Origin: Metasolibacillus meyeri
GTDB lineage: Bacteria; Bacillota; Bacilli; Bacillales_A; Planococcaceae
Direction of reading: 5' to 3'
NCBI RefSeq assembly: GCF_003049505.1
Contig: NZ_PYWN01000141.1
Location: 1-38,513, forward strand
Length of the DNA: 38,513 nucleotides
In this document: positions 29,957-38,494 of the stretch, piece by piece
Layout of the letters: the number at the start of each line of letters is the position of its first letter
Numbering within the stretch: position 1 is the first letter of the stretch
Program-made: the position numbers and the translations under genes
Notes under the pieces: generated by a model
What the model was told of the DNA's origin: nothing
Databases searched by the model: none
The model's input: only the letters and a program-made list of their open reading frames with translations

Positions 29957-31689
29957 GTACAAGTAAACGATTGTATCATTACGCATTAACATTTAAAAAG
30001 CCGATTTTAATTGGGCTTGCATTATTAACATTAGCCGTTTTTACAGATTTAGCAGGACCATTTATCGCAAAGCATATTATTGATAACTATATGACGCCAG
30101 GAGAGATGGCCGTTAAACCATTAACATGGCTATTAATTGTTTTCTTCGGGCTATCTATAGCAACAGCGATTTTACGTTATTTTATGTATATTTATTTGCA
30201 AATTGGGGCGAATCGTGTTGTACAGCAAATGCGCCAAGATGTTTTTGGGCATATTCAAACATTGCCGATTCATTACTTTGACAACTTACCAGCCGGTAAA
30301 GTAGTGGCACGTGTGACGAATGATACGGAAGCTGTGCGCAATTTATATGTGCAAGTGCTATCACAATTTGCAACGAGCATTATTTCCATTGCAGGGGTTT
30401 ATATTGCTTTATTTATTTTAGATATTAAGCTAGGGCTTATTGCGTTAGTCGTGATTCCACTCGTTTATGGTTGGATGATTGGCTATCGTAAGTTTGCAGC
30501 AAAGTACAATCATGTGATTCGTACAAAAATTGCGGATATTAATGCGATGATTAATGAATCAATTAACGGGATGACAATTATTCAAGCATTCCGTCGCGAA
30601 AACCAAATGAAAAAGGAATTCGCAGAGATGAACAATGAGCATTATGAATATGAGCGCAAGCTGTTGTTTTTAGATTCAGCTACCTCTTTTAACTTAGTGA
30701 ATGTATTACGTTTATTGATGTTTATGGTGTTCATTTATTACTTTGGTACACAGTCAATGACAATGCCAGAAGCAATAACAGCAGGAACATTGTATGCACT
30801 TGTTGATTATTTGACACGTTTATTCAATCCCATTGTGAACTTTGTTAACCAGTTCTCACAGCTTGAGCGCTCATTAGTAGCTGGCTCTCGTGTATTTGAA
30901 CTGTTGGATCAAAACGGCGAGGCAGTAAGCGAAAAGCGTATCCCACGTTACGAGGGGAATGTGATATTTGATAATGTTTCCTTCGCTTACAAGGATGATG
31001 AGTACGTGTTGAAAAATTTAAACTTCGAAGCACAGAAGGGTGAAACTGTGGCACTTGTTGGGCATACGGGTTCGGGGAAAAGCTCAATTATGAACTTATT
31101 ATTCCGCTTCTATGATCCACAAAAAGGACGTATTACAATTGATGGGCAAGATATTACAAGCTTGCCACGCCAATCGGTTCGTGACCATATGGGCATTGTG
31201 TTACAAGATCCATATTTATTTACAGGTACAATCGCTTCGAATGTTAGCTTAAATGATGAACGCATTTCGCGTGAAACAGTAGAAAAGGCACTAGCTGCTG
31301 TAGGTGGCGAACGTGTTTTAGCGAACTTAGAAAAAGGCTTAGATGAGCCAGTAATTGAAAAAGGAAGCACGCTCTCTTCGGGGCAGCGCCAGTTAATTTC
31401 CTTTGCACGTGCATTAGCCTTCAATCCAGCGATTTTAATATTGGATGAAGCAACATCCAATATTGATACAGAAACAGAGGAAATTATTCAGCATGCGATG
31501 GATGTATTAAAGCAAGGGCGTACAACATTTATTATCGCCCACCGTCTATCGACAATTAAAAATGCAGATAAAATTCTCGTATTAGACCGTGGTGAAATCG
31601 TCGAGCAAGGTACACATGATGAGCTGTTAGCATTAGGTGGCCGCTATGAAACAATGTACCAGCTACAGGCAAATTCATTGAATGGCTAA
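29953..31689 (+). CDS. bmrD: ABC exporter half-transporter BmrD/YheH type
   Basis: 578 residues, start overlapping the bmrC stop by four bases with RBS GGGGGG inside bmrC. Six-helix exporter domain then the nucleotide-binding domain: Walker A GHTGSGKSS, signature LSSGQRQL, Walker B ILILDEA with catalytic E499, switch histidine in IIAHRLST. It thus supplies the competent ATP site of the heterodimer. Sequence agreement with B. subtilis YheH is high (QMRQDVFGHIQTLPIHYFDN, MGIVLQDPYLFTGTI), but the roughly 95-residue insertion that YheH (673 aa) carries after its first helix is absent. A terminator follows. Confidence 0.95.
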   Translation: MSTSKRLYHYALTFKKPILIGLALLTLAVFTDLAGPFIAKHIIDNYMTPGEMAVKPLTWLLIVFFGLSIATAILRYFMYIYLQIGANRVVQQMRQDVFGHIQTLPIHYFDNLPAGKVVARVTNDTEAVRNLYVQVLSQFATSIISIAGVYIALFILDIKLGLIALVVIPLVYGWMIGYRKFAAKYNHVIRTKIADINAMINESINGMTIIQAFRRENQMKKEFAEMNNEHYEYERKLLFLDSATSFNLVNVLRLLMFMVFIYYFGTQSMTMPEAITAGTLYALVDYLTRLFNPIVNFVNQFSQLERSLVAGSRVFELLDQNGEAVSEKRIPRYEGNVIFDNVSFAYKDDEYVLKNLNFEAQKGETVALVGHTGSGKSSIMNLLFRFYDPQKGRITIDGQDITSLPRQSVRDHMGIVLQDPYLFTGTIASNVSLNDERISRETVEKALAAVGGERVLANLEKGLDEPVIEKGSTLSSGQRQLISFARALAFNPAILILDEATSNIDTETEEIIQHAMDVLKQGRTTFIIAHRLSTIKNADKILVLDRGEIVEQGTHDELLALGGRYETMYQLQANSLNG

Positions 31690-31697
31690 GTCAGAGG

Positions 31698-31723
31698 AGC
31701 TGCCGAATTTTCGGCAGCTTTTT
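31698..31723 (+). terminator. terminator of the bmrCD operon
   Basis: AGCTGCCGA (31698-31706) and TCGGCAGCT (31711-31719), loop ATTT, then TTTT. Confidence 0.92.
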
Positions 31724-31735
31724 CTATATGGATAA

Positions 31736-31861
31736 GCGAATTTGGATGTCTTGCGTGCGAATTTCACTGTTTAACGTGCGGAGATGGGCATCTTGCGTGC
31801 GAATTCACATATCTTACGAGCGAATTTGGCACTTCGTTGAGCGAATTGGGACTTTAGGAGG
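31736..31861 (+). repeat. 21-bp phased repeat array B (six units)
   Basis: Units begin at 31736, 31757, 31778, 31799, 31820 and 31841, exactly 21 bases apart. Each starts GCG, five of six GCGAATT; three end in TTGCGT or TAACGT. The last unit merges into the RBS (AGGAGG) of the following acetyltransferase gene. Any reading frame through it is a heptad repeat and should not be taken as a protein. Confidence 0.9.
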
Positions 31862-31866
31862 GCAAC

Positions 31867-32697
31867 ATGACAAAAAACAAGCAACTTGCACAATTTCTAG
31901 CACAGCTAAACAACGAGCCAGCACATCATATTGGCTACTGTGGTGAAGATGTAGAAGAAATTGAGCAAACTTTGAGAGAAGATTTTATGGAGAGTGCTTT
32001 TGCTATTACATATGATAATGAACGTATTGTAGCGGCAATTGGCTTAGATATAGATGGCACAAGCGCGGAGGTGTGGGGACCGTTTATGCAGTGTAGAGAG
32101 CAAGTACCACTGCTAGTAAATATGTGGAGCCAACTGTTAGAGAAGCATTCCACTATTCACACATTCCAATTTTTTATCAATGAAGAAAATAAGGTAGCGA
32201 CTGAATTTATCAAGGCAATCGGTGCACAGCAAACAGGTTGGCACAGCGTTTTACGATGGCAGCAACAAGAGCAACCTGAGATGATACATTTTAATTTGTA
32301 TGAGCCAAAATTTTATGAAAGTTTCGCTGTGCTACACAATGAAGCATTTCCGAATACTTACTATGATGCAAAAACAATTGTACAACGCCTAAATGATACA
32401 CATGAATTGCTATTACTTATCAATGAAGAAGAACAGCTACAGGGCTACGCTTATATCGAGGTAGATGCCCTACATCAATGGGCGGTGATTGAATATATTG
32501 CGATTGCACCAGCCTTTAGGCGACAAGGACTTGGTACAAAGTTACTAGCAATGGCACTTACGCGCATAAGTGCTACACATCAAATTCAAGAGGTGCAATT
32601 AACTGTCAGCACAGCAAATGAAGGAGCACTCCATCTGTATAGGGCGGCAGGCTTTATAATAAAGCATGAGTTAGTGAGTTATCAATTGCAAAAGTAA
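31867..32697 (+). CDS. GNAT acetyltransferase, two-domain
   Basis: 276 residues, RBS AGGAGGG. The C-terminal half (about 140-276) is a GNAT fold with the acetyl-CoA loop in YIAIAPAFRRQGLGTKLLAM (R-x-x-G-x-G/A) and the later ALHLYRAAGFI motif. The N-terminal half looks like a second, degenerate GNAT domain: IVAAIGLDIDGTSAEVWGPF and FIKAIGAQQTG keep the fold but lack the R-x-x-G-x-G loop. The substrate is unknown. It sits 19 bases upstream of another GNAT gene, so both may be co-transcribed; repeat array B separates it from the bmr operon. Confidence 0.92.
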   Translation: MTKNKQLAQFLAQLNNEPAHHIGYCGEDVEEIEQTLREDFMESAFAITYDNERIVAAIGLDIDGTSAEVWGPFMQCREQVPLLVNMWSQLLEKHSTIHTFQFFINEENKVATEFIKAIGAQQTGWHSVLRWQQQEQPEMIHFNLYEPKFYESFAVLHNEAFPNTYYDAKTIVQRLNDTHELLLLINEEEQLQGYAYIEVDALHQWAVIEYIAIAPAFRRQGLGTKLLAMALTRISATHQIQEVQLTVSTANEGALHLYRAAGFIIKHELVSYQLQK

Positions 32698-32716
32698 ATA
32701 ATTAGGAGTTGTCAAA

Positions 32717-33289
32717 ATGATTGAACATAATAAATTTCCGAATTTAGAAACAGATAGGTTGTTTTTGCGAAATGTAAATAATGAGGATATTGATTTTATT
32801 TATAGGCTTTTTAGTGATGAAAGAGTATGCGAATTTTTATATGATGAAGAATTATTTACAAGTAGAAATGATGCAATCGAGTTTGTTGAATGGAATAAAG
32901 ATCCAGAAGAAAAGGGACATAATCGTTGGGTATTAGTCAAAAAAGATGCTAACCAAGAGCAAATTGGAACCTGTGGATATCATTGTTGGGACAGAACGAA
33001 CAATATTGCGGAAATAGGCTATGATTTATGGCACGAAAATTGGGGACAAGGATATATGAAAGAGGCATTAATTAGTGCAATTGAAAGTGGATTTAACCAT
33101 ATGAACTTAAATAGAATTAACGCTTTTGTTGCTTTAGATAACGTAAGCTCTATTAGGTTATTAGAAAGACTTGGATTTATGAATGAAGGCGTTTATAGAG
33201 ATAAACATTTATTCAGGGGTAAATATTATGACCATTATTCCTTTTCTCTGTTAAAAAAAGATTGGAACCAATTCAAAGAGGCAAACTAA
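32717..33289 (+). CDS. GNAT acetyltransferase, RimJ/RimL-like
   Basis: 190 residues, RBS TAGGAG. Single GNAT domain of the ribosomal-protein-acetylase-like group: LETDRLFLRNVNNEDIDFIY at the N-terminus, IGYDLWHENWGQGYMKEAL with the acetyl-CoA loop G-Q-G-Y, and LNRINAFVALDNVSSIRLLE, RLGFMNEGVYRDKHLFRGKY. Such enzymes acetylate N-termini, amino acids or small metabolites; the substrate is not deducible. A strong terminator closes the two-gene unit. Confidence 0.95.
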   Translation: MIEHNKFPNLETDRLFLRNVNNEDIDFIYRLFSDERVCEFLYDEELFTSRNDAIEFVEWNKDPEEKGHNRWVLVKKDANQEQIGTCGYHCWDRTNNIAEIGYDLWHENWGQGYMKEALISAIESGFNHMNLNRINAFVALDNVSSIRLLERLGFMNEGVYRDKHLFRGKYYDHYSFSLLKKDWNQFKEAN

Positions 33290-33321
33290 CGAAGAGCTTT
33301 AACAACACATTTAATAACTGT

Positions 33322-33350
33322 AAAAAGCTTGGGATGTCCCAAGCTTTTTT
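33322..33350 (+). terminator. terminator of the GNAT pair
   Basis: AAAAAGCTTGGG (33322-33333) and CCCAAGCTTTTT (33338-33349), loop ATGT, T-run. Confidence 0.93.
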
Positions 33351-33465
33351 GGTTTGTTAATTGCCTTGCTATTTACGTTGCGAAAACGTATGTTATTTGG
33401 ACTGCGATTTTAAGTTTTCTCCACGTTATCGGAACTAATTACTAAAATAGACAGCCTCTTTTGCA

Positions 33466-34356
33466 TTATTTCAAGAAATCAGGTTGCTGATATGCAGGAT
33501 TTGGATATTTGTAGAAGCCTTCACCTGTCGCCACACCGAGTTTACCTTGGTCAATTAATTCTGATTTTAATTTATCTGCGATTAATTGTGAAACTTGGTC
33601 ACCTTGTTCTGCTTTTGCTTTTGTTAAGTTATATGGTGTCGTCATACCAATAATATCTAAGAAAGCAAATGGACCAACTGGGGCGCCTGTTGAAATCATC
33701 CAGTTTTTATCGATGGCATGTGGATCAGCCACTTCGTTTGCCCATAAATATTGTGCTGCATTTAAAAAAGGCACTAATAATGTGTTTAAAATATAACCAG
33801 GTTGCTCTTTATGCAAGCGGAATGTAACCATATCGATTGTTTTTGCAAATTCTTCTACTAAGTCAGCGTATTTTGCGTCTGTACCAGCATGCCCCATTAC
33901 TTCTGCAATATTGTTTTTCCAAATTTCATTAGCAAAGTGTAATGCTAAAAACTTCTCTGGTCGACCTGTATATTCAGCAAATTGGCTTGGAAGCATCGTT
34001 GAGGAATTGGAAGCGAAGATTGTTTTCTCAGGAGCTACTTGAGCTAATTGTATATAGAAGTTTGTTTTAATTTCTACAACTTCAGGAACAGCTTCGATAA
34101 TTAAATCAGCCTCTTTGACCGCTTCTGCTAAATCGGCACTATATGAAAGGCTAGCGAACGCTTTTTCTGCACGTGCCACGTCATCGAAAAATTCACCATA
34201 AACTGTTTTTAATTTTGAGAAGCGCTCTTTTGCAGCGGTTAATGCCTCATCATTAATGTCGTAAACCGTTACATTATAGCCGAAAAATGCAGTTTGGAAT
34301 GCAATTTGGCTACCTAATACGCCAGAACCTGCGATTGTAATATGTTTGAATGCCAT
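33466..34356 (-). CDS. 3-hydroxyacyl-CoA dehydrogenase family protein
   Basis: 296 residues from ATG 34356, nine bases after AAGGAG (an ATG at 34365 abuts the RBS). N-terminal Rossmann domain with ITIAGSGVLGSQIAFQTAFF and the NAD-selective aspartate in VTVYDIND; catalytic region LIIEAVPEVVEIK, FASNSSTMLPS, then ALHFANEIWKNNIAEVMGH with the catalytic His. The C-terminal helical domain (about 185-290) shows KEQPGYILNTLLVPFLNAA and KLGVATGEGFYKYPNP. It oxidises a 3-hydroxyacyl-CoA with NAD; a short 3-hydroxybutyryl-CoA substrate is likely. No beta-oxidation partner adjoins it. The 33351-33465 gap holds nothing I can name. Confidence 0.94.
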   Translation of the reverse strand: MAFKHITIAGSGVLGSQIAFQTAFFGYNVTVYDINDEALTAAKERFSKLKTVYGEFFDDVARAEKAFASLSYSADLAEAVKEADLIIEAVPEVVEIKTNFYIQLAQVAPEKTIFASNSSTMLPSQFAEYTGRPEKFLALHFANEIWKNNIAEVMGHAGTDAKYADLVEEFAKTIDMVTFRLHKEQPGYILNTLLVPFLNAAQYLWANEVADPHAIDKNWMISTGAPVGPFAFLDIIGMTTPYNLTKAKAEQGDQVSQLIADKLKSELIDQGKLGVATGEGFYKYPNPAYQQPDFLK

Positions 34357-34471
34357 AAAGAACATCTCCTTAATATTTGACTAACTACATTGTATACGTT
34401 TTAATACATAGGATTAACCTATTAGAATAGGGACTTTTCACAAAAATAAACATACATTTGTAGGTGATAAA

Positions 34472-35551
34472 ATGATAAAGCCTGTACAATTTATTTTATT
34501 TTGCAAAATATATCGTACTCAGCTCATGCAAAATATTAATTCTTATATTCAATTGGAACAGGAGCTAACTGCGAAGGAAAGGGAAGAGATGATTGCATTC
34601 TCCGACCATTTTTTGCAATTCATCATTAAACAGCATGATAGCGAAGTGCCAGATAATTTAACAAATCAATTGCAGCTCTTTATTCAAGTACATTGGCAGC
34701 AAGCAACAGGCCCATTTTTAAATAAATTTAGAGCTATTTTCGAACAATCCACCCTTCGTCTATTATTTAATCAAAAACATCCTCAGATAGAGCCATTGTT
34801 TATGTTTTTATCCAATAGTATGGTGAGCTTAATGCAGCAGTATTATGTATCATTGAATCAATCATCTGAGCACACAGCATTAGATGTCAGTAGTCTTGAA
34901 CAAATGGATGAAATTTTGATTCGCGCTTCAAGCGCCGAAGAATTGCCCTCGATTTTGGAAGAGTTGAAGGCGATTTTTCAATTTAAGCGCTGTATTTTTT
35001 ATATATACATCCCATGGAAAAATGAATTTAAAGGGATGTTTGGCGATCAGCTAGAGATTGTGCAAAATATTAAAGGAAAACTAACGGCAGATTTTCCGAT
35101 TTTCAGCTTAAAGCAGCCGCTTTATTTGCGAGAACCACATCCATATATCGAGGACGAAATGATTGAGAAATTCAATTTATCGTCGATGATTTTCATCCCA
35201 GTTGCAGACGAAAATCAATTATATGGTTGGTTAGAGCTAGATCAAAAAGGTGAATTTTTCCCGTATTCGCAAATGCAATTAGATACGTTGGCACTCGTTG
35301 GTAAACGACTTGGCTTATTGTTATCACGTAAACCTACTACCTCACATCTTGAAAAGCACTCTGAGTTAAATGACAAGGAGCATAGCGTGATTTATTTAAT
35401 TGCAGAGGGCTATAGCAATAAGGAAATTGCTTCGATTTTATTTTTAAGTGAATTCACGGTGCGTGACTATGTGCAAAGACTGCTTAGTAAATTGCAGGCA
35501 AAAAACCGTACCCATTTAGTGAGCGAGGCATTTAAGCGAGGGATTCTATAA
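34472..35551 (+). CDS. GAF-domain LuxR-family transcriptional regulator
   Basis: 359 residues, RBS AGGTG. Three parts: a helical N-terminal region (1-140) without recognised family, a GAF-like domain (about 150-285, FQFKRCIFYIYIPWKNEF, SSMIFIPVADENQLYGWLEL, LALVGKRLGLLLS) and a C-terminal LuxR HTH (about 295-357, LNDKEHSVIYLIAEGYSNKE, LFLSEFTVRDYVQRLLSKL). It has no receiver domain, so it is not a classical response regulator; a small ligand at the GAF domain may be the signal. It is divergent from the acyl-CoA dehydrogenase gene and 70 bases upstream of an MFS gene, and is a candidate regulator of either. Confidence 0.92.
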   Translation: MIKPVQFILFCKIYRTQLMQNINSYIQLEQELTAKEREEMIAFSDHFLQFIIKQHDSEVPDNLTNQLQLFIQVHWQQATGPFLNKFRAIFEQSTLRLLFNQKHPQIEPLFMFLSNSMVSLMQQYYVSLNQSSEHTALDVSSLEQMDEILIRASSAEELPSILEELKAIFQFKRCIFYIYIPWKNEFKGMFGDQLEIVQNIKGKLTADFPIFSLKQPLYLREPHPYIEDEMIEKFNLSSMIFIPVADENQLYGWLELDQKGEFFPYSQMQLDTLALVGKRLGLLLSRKPTTSHLEKHSELNDKEHSVIYLIAEGYSNKEIASILFLSEFTVRDYVQRLLSKLQAKNRTHLVSEAFKRGIL

Positions 35552-35620
35552 AATTCCATCTTGCTTATTTACTACGGAAAACGTATATTTAGGTTATCGA
35601 ATTAAAATGAGGTGCAGTGA

Positions 35621-36886
35621 GTGAAGAAATGGCTTGATGAGTGGGGAAAAAGCTTAAAATCGTTTAATCGAAATATCCGTTTATTTATTTTGTCGAATGT
35701 GCTAATTCAAATTGGTATGGGTGTATTTAGCGTGATGTACAATTTATATATTCGAGAGCTTGGATTGCCAGAATCGGTGAATGGAAGTGTGATTTCGATG
35801 ACATCGCTCGCAACAGCAATTATGCTCATACCAGCGGGACTACTGAGCGATAAAATAGGGCGCAAATGGCTCTTAATTATTGGCTCGACATTGACGGCTA
35901 TTTTGCTTGTTGGACGCAGTATTGTGACAGCGGAGCAGCCGATGTTAATGCTCGCCTTTGGCATGGGGATTGCATGGGCCTTGGCACAAGTTTCAGGTGT
36001 GCCATTTTTAGCGGAAAACTCTAGCCCGCGTGAACGTATGCAATTGTTCAGCATTCACTTTGCGCTCATCACCGTATCAAATGTTGTCGGGAATTTATTA
36101 GGTGGCATTATCGCAGATACTTTGCAGTGGCTTGCGAAAATGGATGAAGTACAAAGTATTCAAATTTCGCTATTAACAGGCTGTGTTATTTTCTTCTGTG
36201 GGCTATTCCCATTATTTAAAATGAAGCCTGTAGCTCCTGTGCAAAAAGAAAAAGCACAAGTGGTTCACACAGAGAAGGAAGCTGGTTGGTCTTTCAATTT
36301 TAAAATGATTATCTTTTTCGGAACAGCTAATTTACTCGTTGGTTTCGGTGCGGGCTTAGTTATCCCATACTTAAACTTATATTTTGCGAATCGCTTTGAT
36401 GCGTCAAACTCCTATATTGGATTAATTTTAGCATTAGGTTCTGCGATGACAACGGTGGCGATGCTTATTGGACCAATGCTTGTGAAGCGTGTAGGCAAAG
36501 TAAGAGCTCTCGTTTTATTTCAGCTCATGTCGATTCCATTTTTGTTTTTAACAGCTTTTACAAATTCATTGTTTTTAGCATCGCTCGGCTTTTTAATGCG
36601 CCAAGCATTGATGAATGCAGGTAACCCAATTCAAAGTGCCATTGCGATGGAAGTTGTCCACGATAAATATAAAGGGCTCGCTAACTCGGTCAATCAAATG
36701 GTGTTCAATTTAGGATGGGCGGTTATGGGCTTGCCAGCAGCATGGCTCGTCACATCCTATGGCTCATACTGGGGCTATGCCTATGCGTTCTGTATTACAG
36801 GTGCGTTATATTTAATTGCCTCCACGTTTTTCTATATCACTTTTGGGCGCAAATATACATTGAAGGAAGAATCAGCTTCGTCTTAA
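35621..36886 (+). CDS. MFS transporter
   Basis: 421 residues, GTG 35621 after GAGGTG. Twelve predicted helices in two halves with a central hydrophilic loop (about 205-222, PVAPVQKEKAQVVHTEKE). The loop 2-3 motif PAGLLSDKIGRKWLL is the classic MFS A-motif, partly repeated as MLVKRVGKVRALVLF in the second half. Substrate unknown; drug or metabolite export is common in such proteins. It follows the GAF-LuxR regulator by 70 bases, which suggests co-regulation. A shared bidirectional terminator follows. Confidence 0.93.
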   Translation: MKKWLDEWGKSLKSFNRNIRLFILSNVLIQIGMGVFSVMYNLYIRELGLPESVNGSVISMTSLATAIMLIPAGLLSDKIGRKWLLIIGSTLTAILLVGRSIVTAEQPMLMLAFGMGIAWALAQVSGVPFLAENSSPRERMQLFSIHFALITVSNVVGNLLGGIIADTLQWLAKMDEVQSIQISLLTGCVIFFCGLFPLFKMKPVAPVQKEKAQVVHTEKEAGWSFNFKMIIFFGTANLLVGFGAGLVIPYLNLYFANRFDASNSYIGLILALGSAMTTVAMLIGPMLVKRVGKVRALVLFQLMSIPFLFLTAFTNSLFLASLGFLMRQALMNAGNPIQSAIAMEVVHDKYKGLANSVNQMVFNLGWAVMGLPAAWLVTSYGSYWGYAYAFCITGALYLIASTFFYITFGRKYTLKEESASS

Positions 36887-36890
36887 ATAG

Positions 36891-36927
36891 AAAAAAGGCT
36901 GTCGGAAATTTCCTGACAGCCTTTTTT
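36891..36927. terminator. bidirectional terminator between MFS and ytaF genes
   Basis: AAAAAAGGCTGTC (36891-36903) and GACAGCCTTTTTT (36915-36927) form a 13-bp stem with A/T tracts on both sides. The convergent stop codon begins at the next base. Confidence 0.94.
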
Positions 36928-37488
36928 CTAGATGAAAATTTCAAAAATACCTATCGCTATCAGAAGCCAACCTGCAATCGCTGTAGAGTATCGACCAATA
37001 AAGCTTTTTGCTAATAAAATGCCAAAGTGGCTGCCGATTGCTACTGTAATGAAGGAAAAGGCCCCGATAGAAATAACCATCCATATTGTCGTAATATCAT
37101 TTGCACCAATAGCAATACCTGTTGCTAAACAGTTCGCTGATAAAACAAAGCCTAATAGAATGGCCTCTTTTAAAGAAAGGATAGAATTTTGATCTTTATC
37201 AAATGATTTAATACGGCCAGCTTTAGCGAATCGTTTTGATAACAAAGTCCATGCCCCAATAACGCAAAGTAACAAACTGCCTAATAGATTAGCTAAATAA
37301 ACTGAAATATAATCAATTAATGCCTCGCCAATTGTGATAGCTACATACGTCACAAGCATGGATAATAGCGCAATAGCAGCGTTTGAGATGAAGGGAATTT
37401 TTATTCGTTTAATCCCATAGGCTAAGCTGATTCCTAAGTTATCTAAATTCACCGCGATTCCTAAAAGAATAATTGTAATCCACTGCAT
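36928..37488 (-). CDS. ytaF: YtaF-family sporulation membrane protein (MntP-like)
   Basis: 186 residues from ATG 37488 (GAGGAGG five bases upstream; a TTG at 37491 is too close). Six hydrophobic segments in two triplets. Paired acidic/polar motifs NLDNLGISLAYGIKRIKIPF in the first half and LSANCLATGIAIGAN in the second correspond to the metal-site helices of the MntP manganese-efflux fold. In B. subtilis YtaF is annotated as a sporulation membrane protein; its biochemical role is open. The second motif has Asn rather than the usual Asp, so efflux activity is uncertain. It is followed upstream by a TerC-family gene on the same strand. Confidence 0.9.
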   Translation of the reverse strand: MQWITIILLGIAVNLDNLGISLAYGIKRIKIPFISNAAIALLSMLVTYVAITIGEALIDYISVYLANLLGSLLLCVIGAWTLLSKRFAKAGRIKSFDKDQNSILSLKEAILLGFVLSANCLATGIAIGANDITTIWMVISIGAFSFITVAIGSHFGILLAKSFIGRYSTAIAGWLLIAIGIFEIFI

Positions 37489-37567
37489 CAAATCCTCCTC
37501 GAAACCATTATATGAGGTAAATAATATTTGGTTCGAGCAAGGTAGTTATTGATACAGAAAAATAGCC

Positions 37568-38311
37568 TTAAGCAGTTCGTAGCTTTTTTACAAAATGAAG
37601 ACAGAAGGTAATTGTAAATACAACAATTAAAATAATGAAAAACAGATAGTGTGGTACATGAATACCTACGATACTCACAAGCATTTTTAATGCAACGATA
37701 CCGATGATGAAAAAGGCTGCTTCCTCTAGTTCAGGTATTTTTTCAATAACGCTTAAAAATAAGCCTGCAATTGTTCTCATCATGACAATCCCTAACATCC
37801 CGCCAATCATTAATACCCATACTTGATTGGATATGGCGAATGCAGCAAGTATGGAATCAAGTGAAAAAGCAACATCCATTAGCTCAATCATAACAACAGT
37901 TGCCCAAAAGCTTCCAAAAATTCGAACTAACAAACCTGATTTTTTAACTTCCTTAACACTGTCCTCTTCTCCTATTTGTGCGAAATGAGCAACACAGAGC
38001 CAACCTAAATACAAGGCACCTAGCAATTTTATAAACCAAAATTCCACTAAATAAACACCGATGCCTATAAATAAAAATCGGAAAAAATAAGCCCCGATCA
38101 TACCATACATTAATGCGCGTTTTCGCTGTTTATTTGGCAAGTGCTTAACCAACACAGCTAGTACAAGTGCATTGTCTGCTGAAAGTAAGCCTTCGATAAT
38201 AATAAGTGTGGATATTAATCCCCAAGATACAGGGTCAGTTAAAACTTCCTTCCACATGCCCCAATCGAAAAACTGCATATATATTGATAAAATTTCTTGA
38301 ATGATTTCCAA
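37568..38311 (-). CDS. TerC-family membrane protein (YceF/YkoY-like)
   Basis: 247 residues, TTG 38311 after AGGAGGG. About seven transmembrane helices. The family signatures are IIEGLLSADNALVLAVLVKH in the second helix and MDVAFSLDSILAAFAIS in the fifth, each with the conserved acidic residue expected to handle metal. Bacillus TerC proteins YceF and YkoY (MeeF, MeeY) have been linked to manganese export and metallation of secreted enzymes. No yybP-ykoY (manganese) riboswitch is recognised in the 38312-38494 leader. It lies 80 bases upstream of ytaF on the same strand, so the two may be one unit of metal-related membrane proteins. Confidence 0.93.
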   Translation of the reverse strand: MEIIQEILSIYMQFFDWGMWKEVLTDPVSWGLISTLIIIEGLLSADNALVLAVLVKHLPNKQRKRALMYGMIGAYFFRFLFIGIGVYLVEFWFIKLLGALYLGWLCVAHFAQIGEEDSVKEVKKSGLLVRIFGSFWATVVMIELMDVAFSLDSILAAFAISNQVWVLMIGGMLGIVMMRTIAGLFLSVIEKIPELEEAAFFIIGIVALKMLVSIVGIHVPHYLFFIILIVVFTITFCLHFVKKLRTA

Positions 38312-38494
38312 AACACACCCTCCTACTAGCTCTATGCATAGTCAATTATATGCACAACGGCTTTTGTTATGATTGCAGTAAAAAGAAGCCGAGCTGTTTA
38401 AAAACATGCTTTAGATTTAGATAATTCTCCAATTAATTACATACAAGCACCTTTACTAGCCTCGTTTGTTCTCCATAAGTCTATAATTTCATAT

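Noticed and set aside
31728-31946. 72-residue plus-strand ORF through array B
   Set aside because: Heptad pattern from the 21-bp DNA units; overlaps the real acetyltransferase start.
38312-38494. yybP-ykoY manganese riboswitch upstream of the TerC-family gene
   Set aside because: Expected because relatives have it, but the conserved core segments are not present on the minus strand here.
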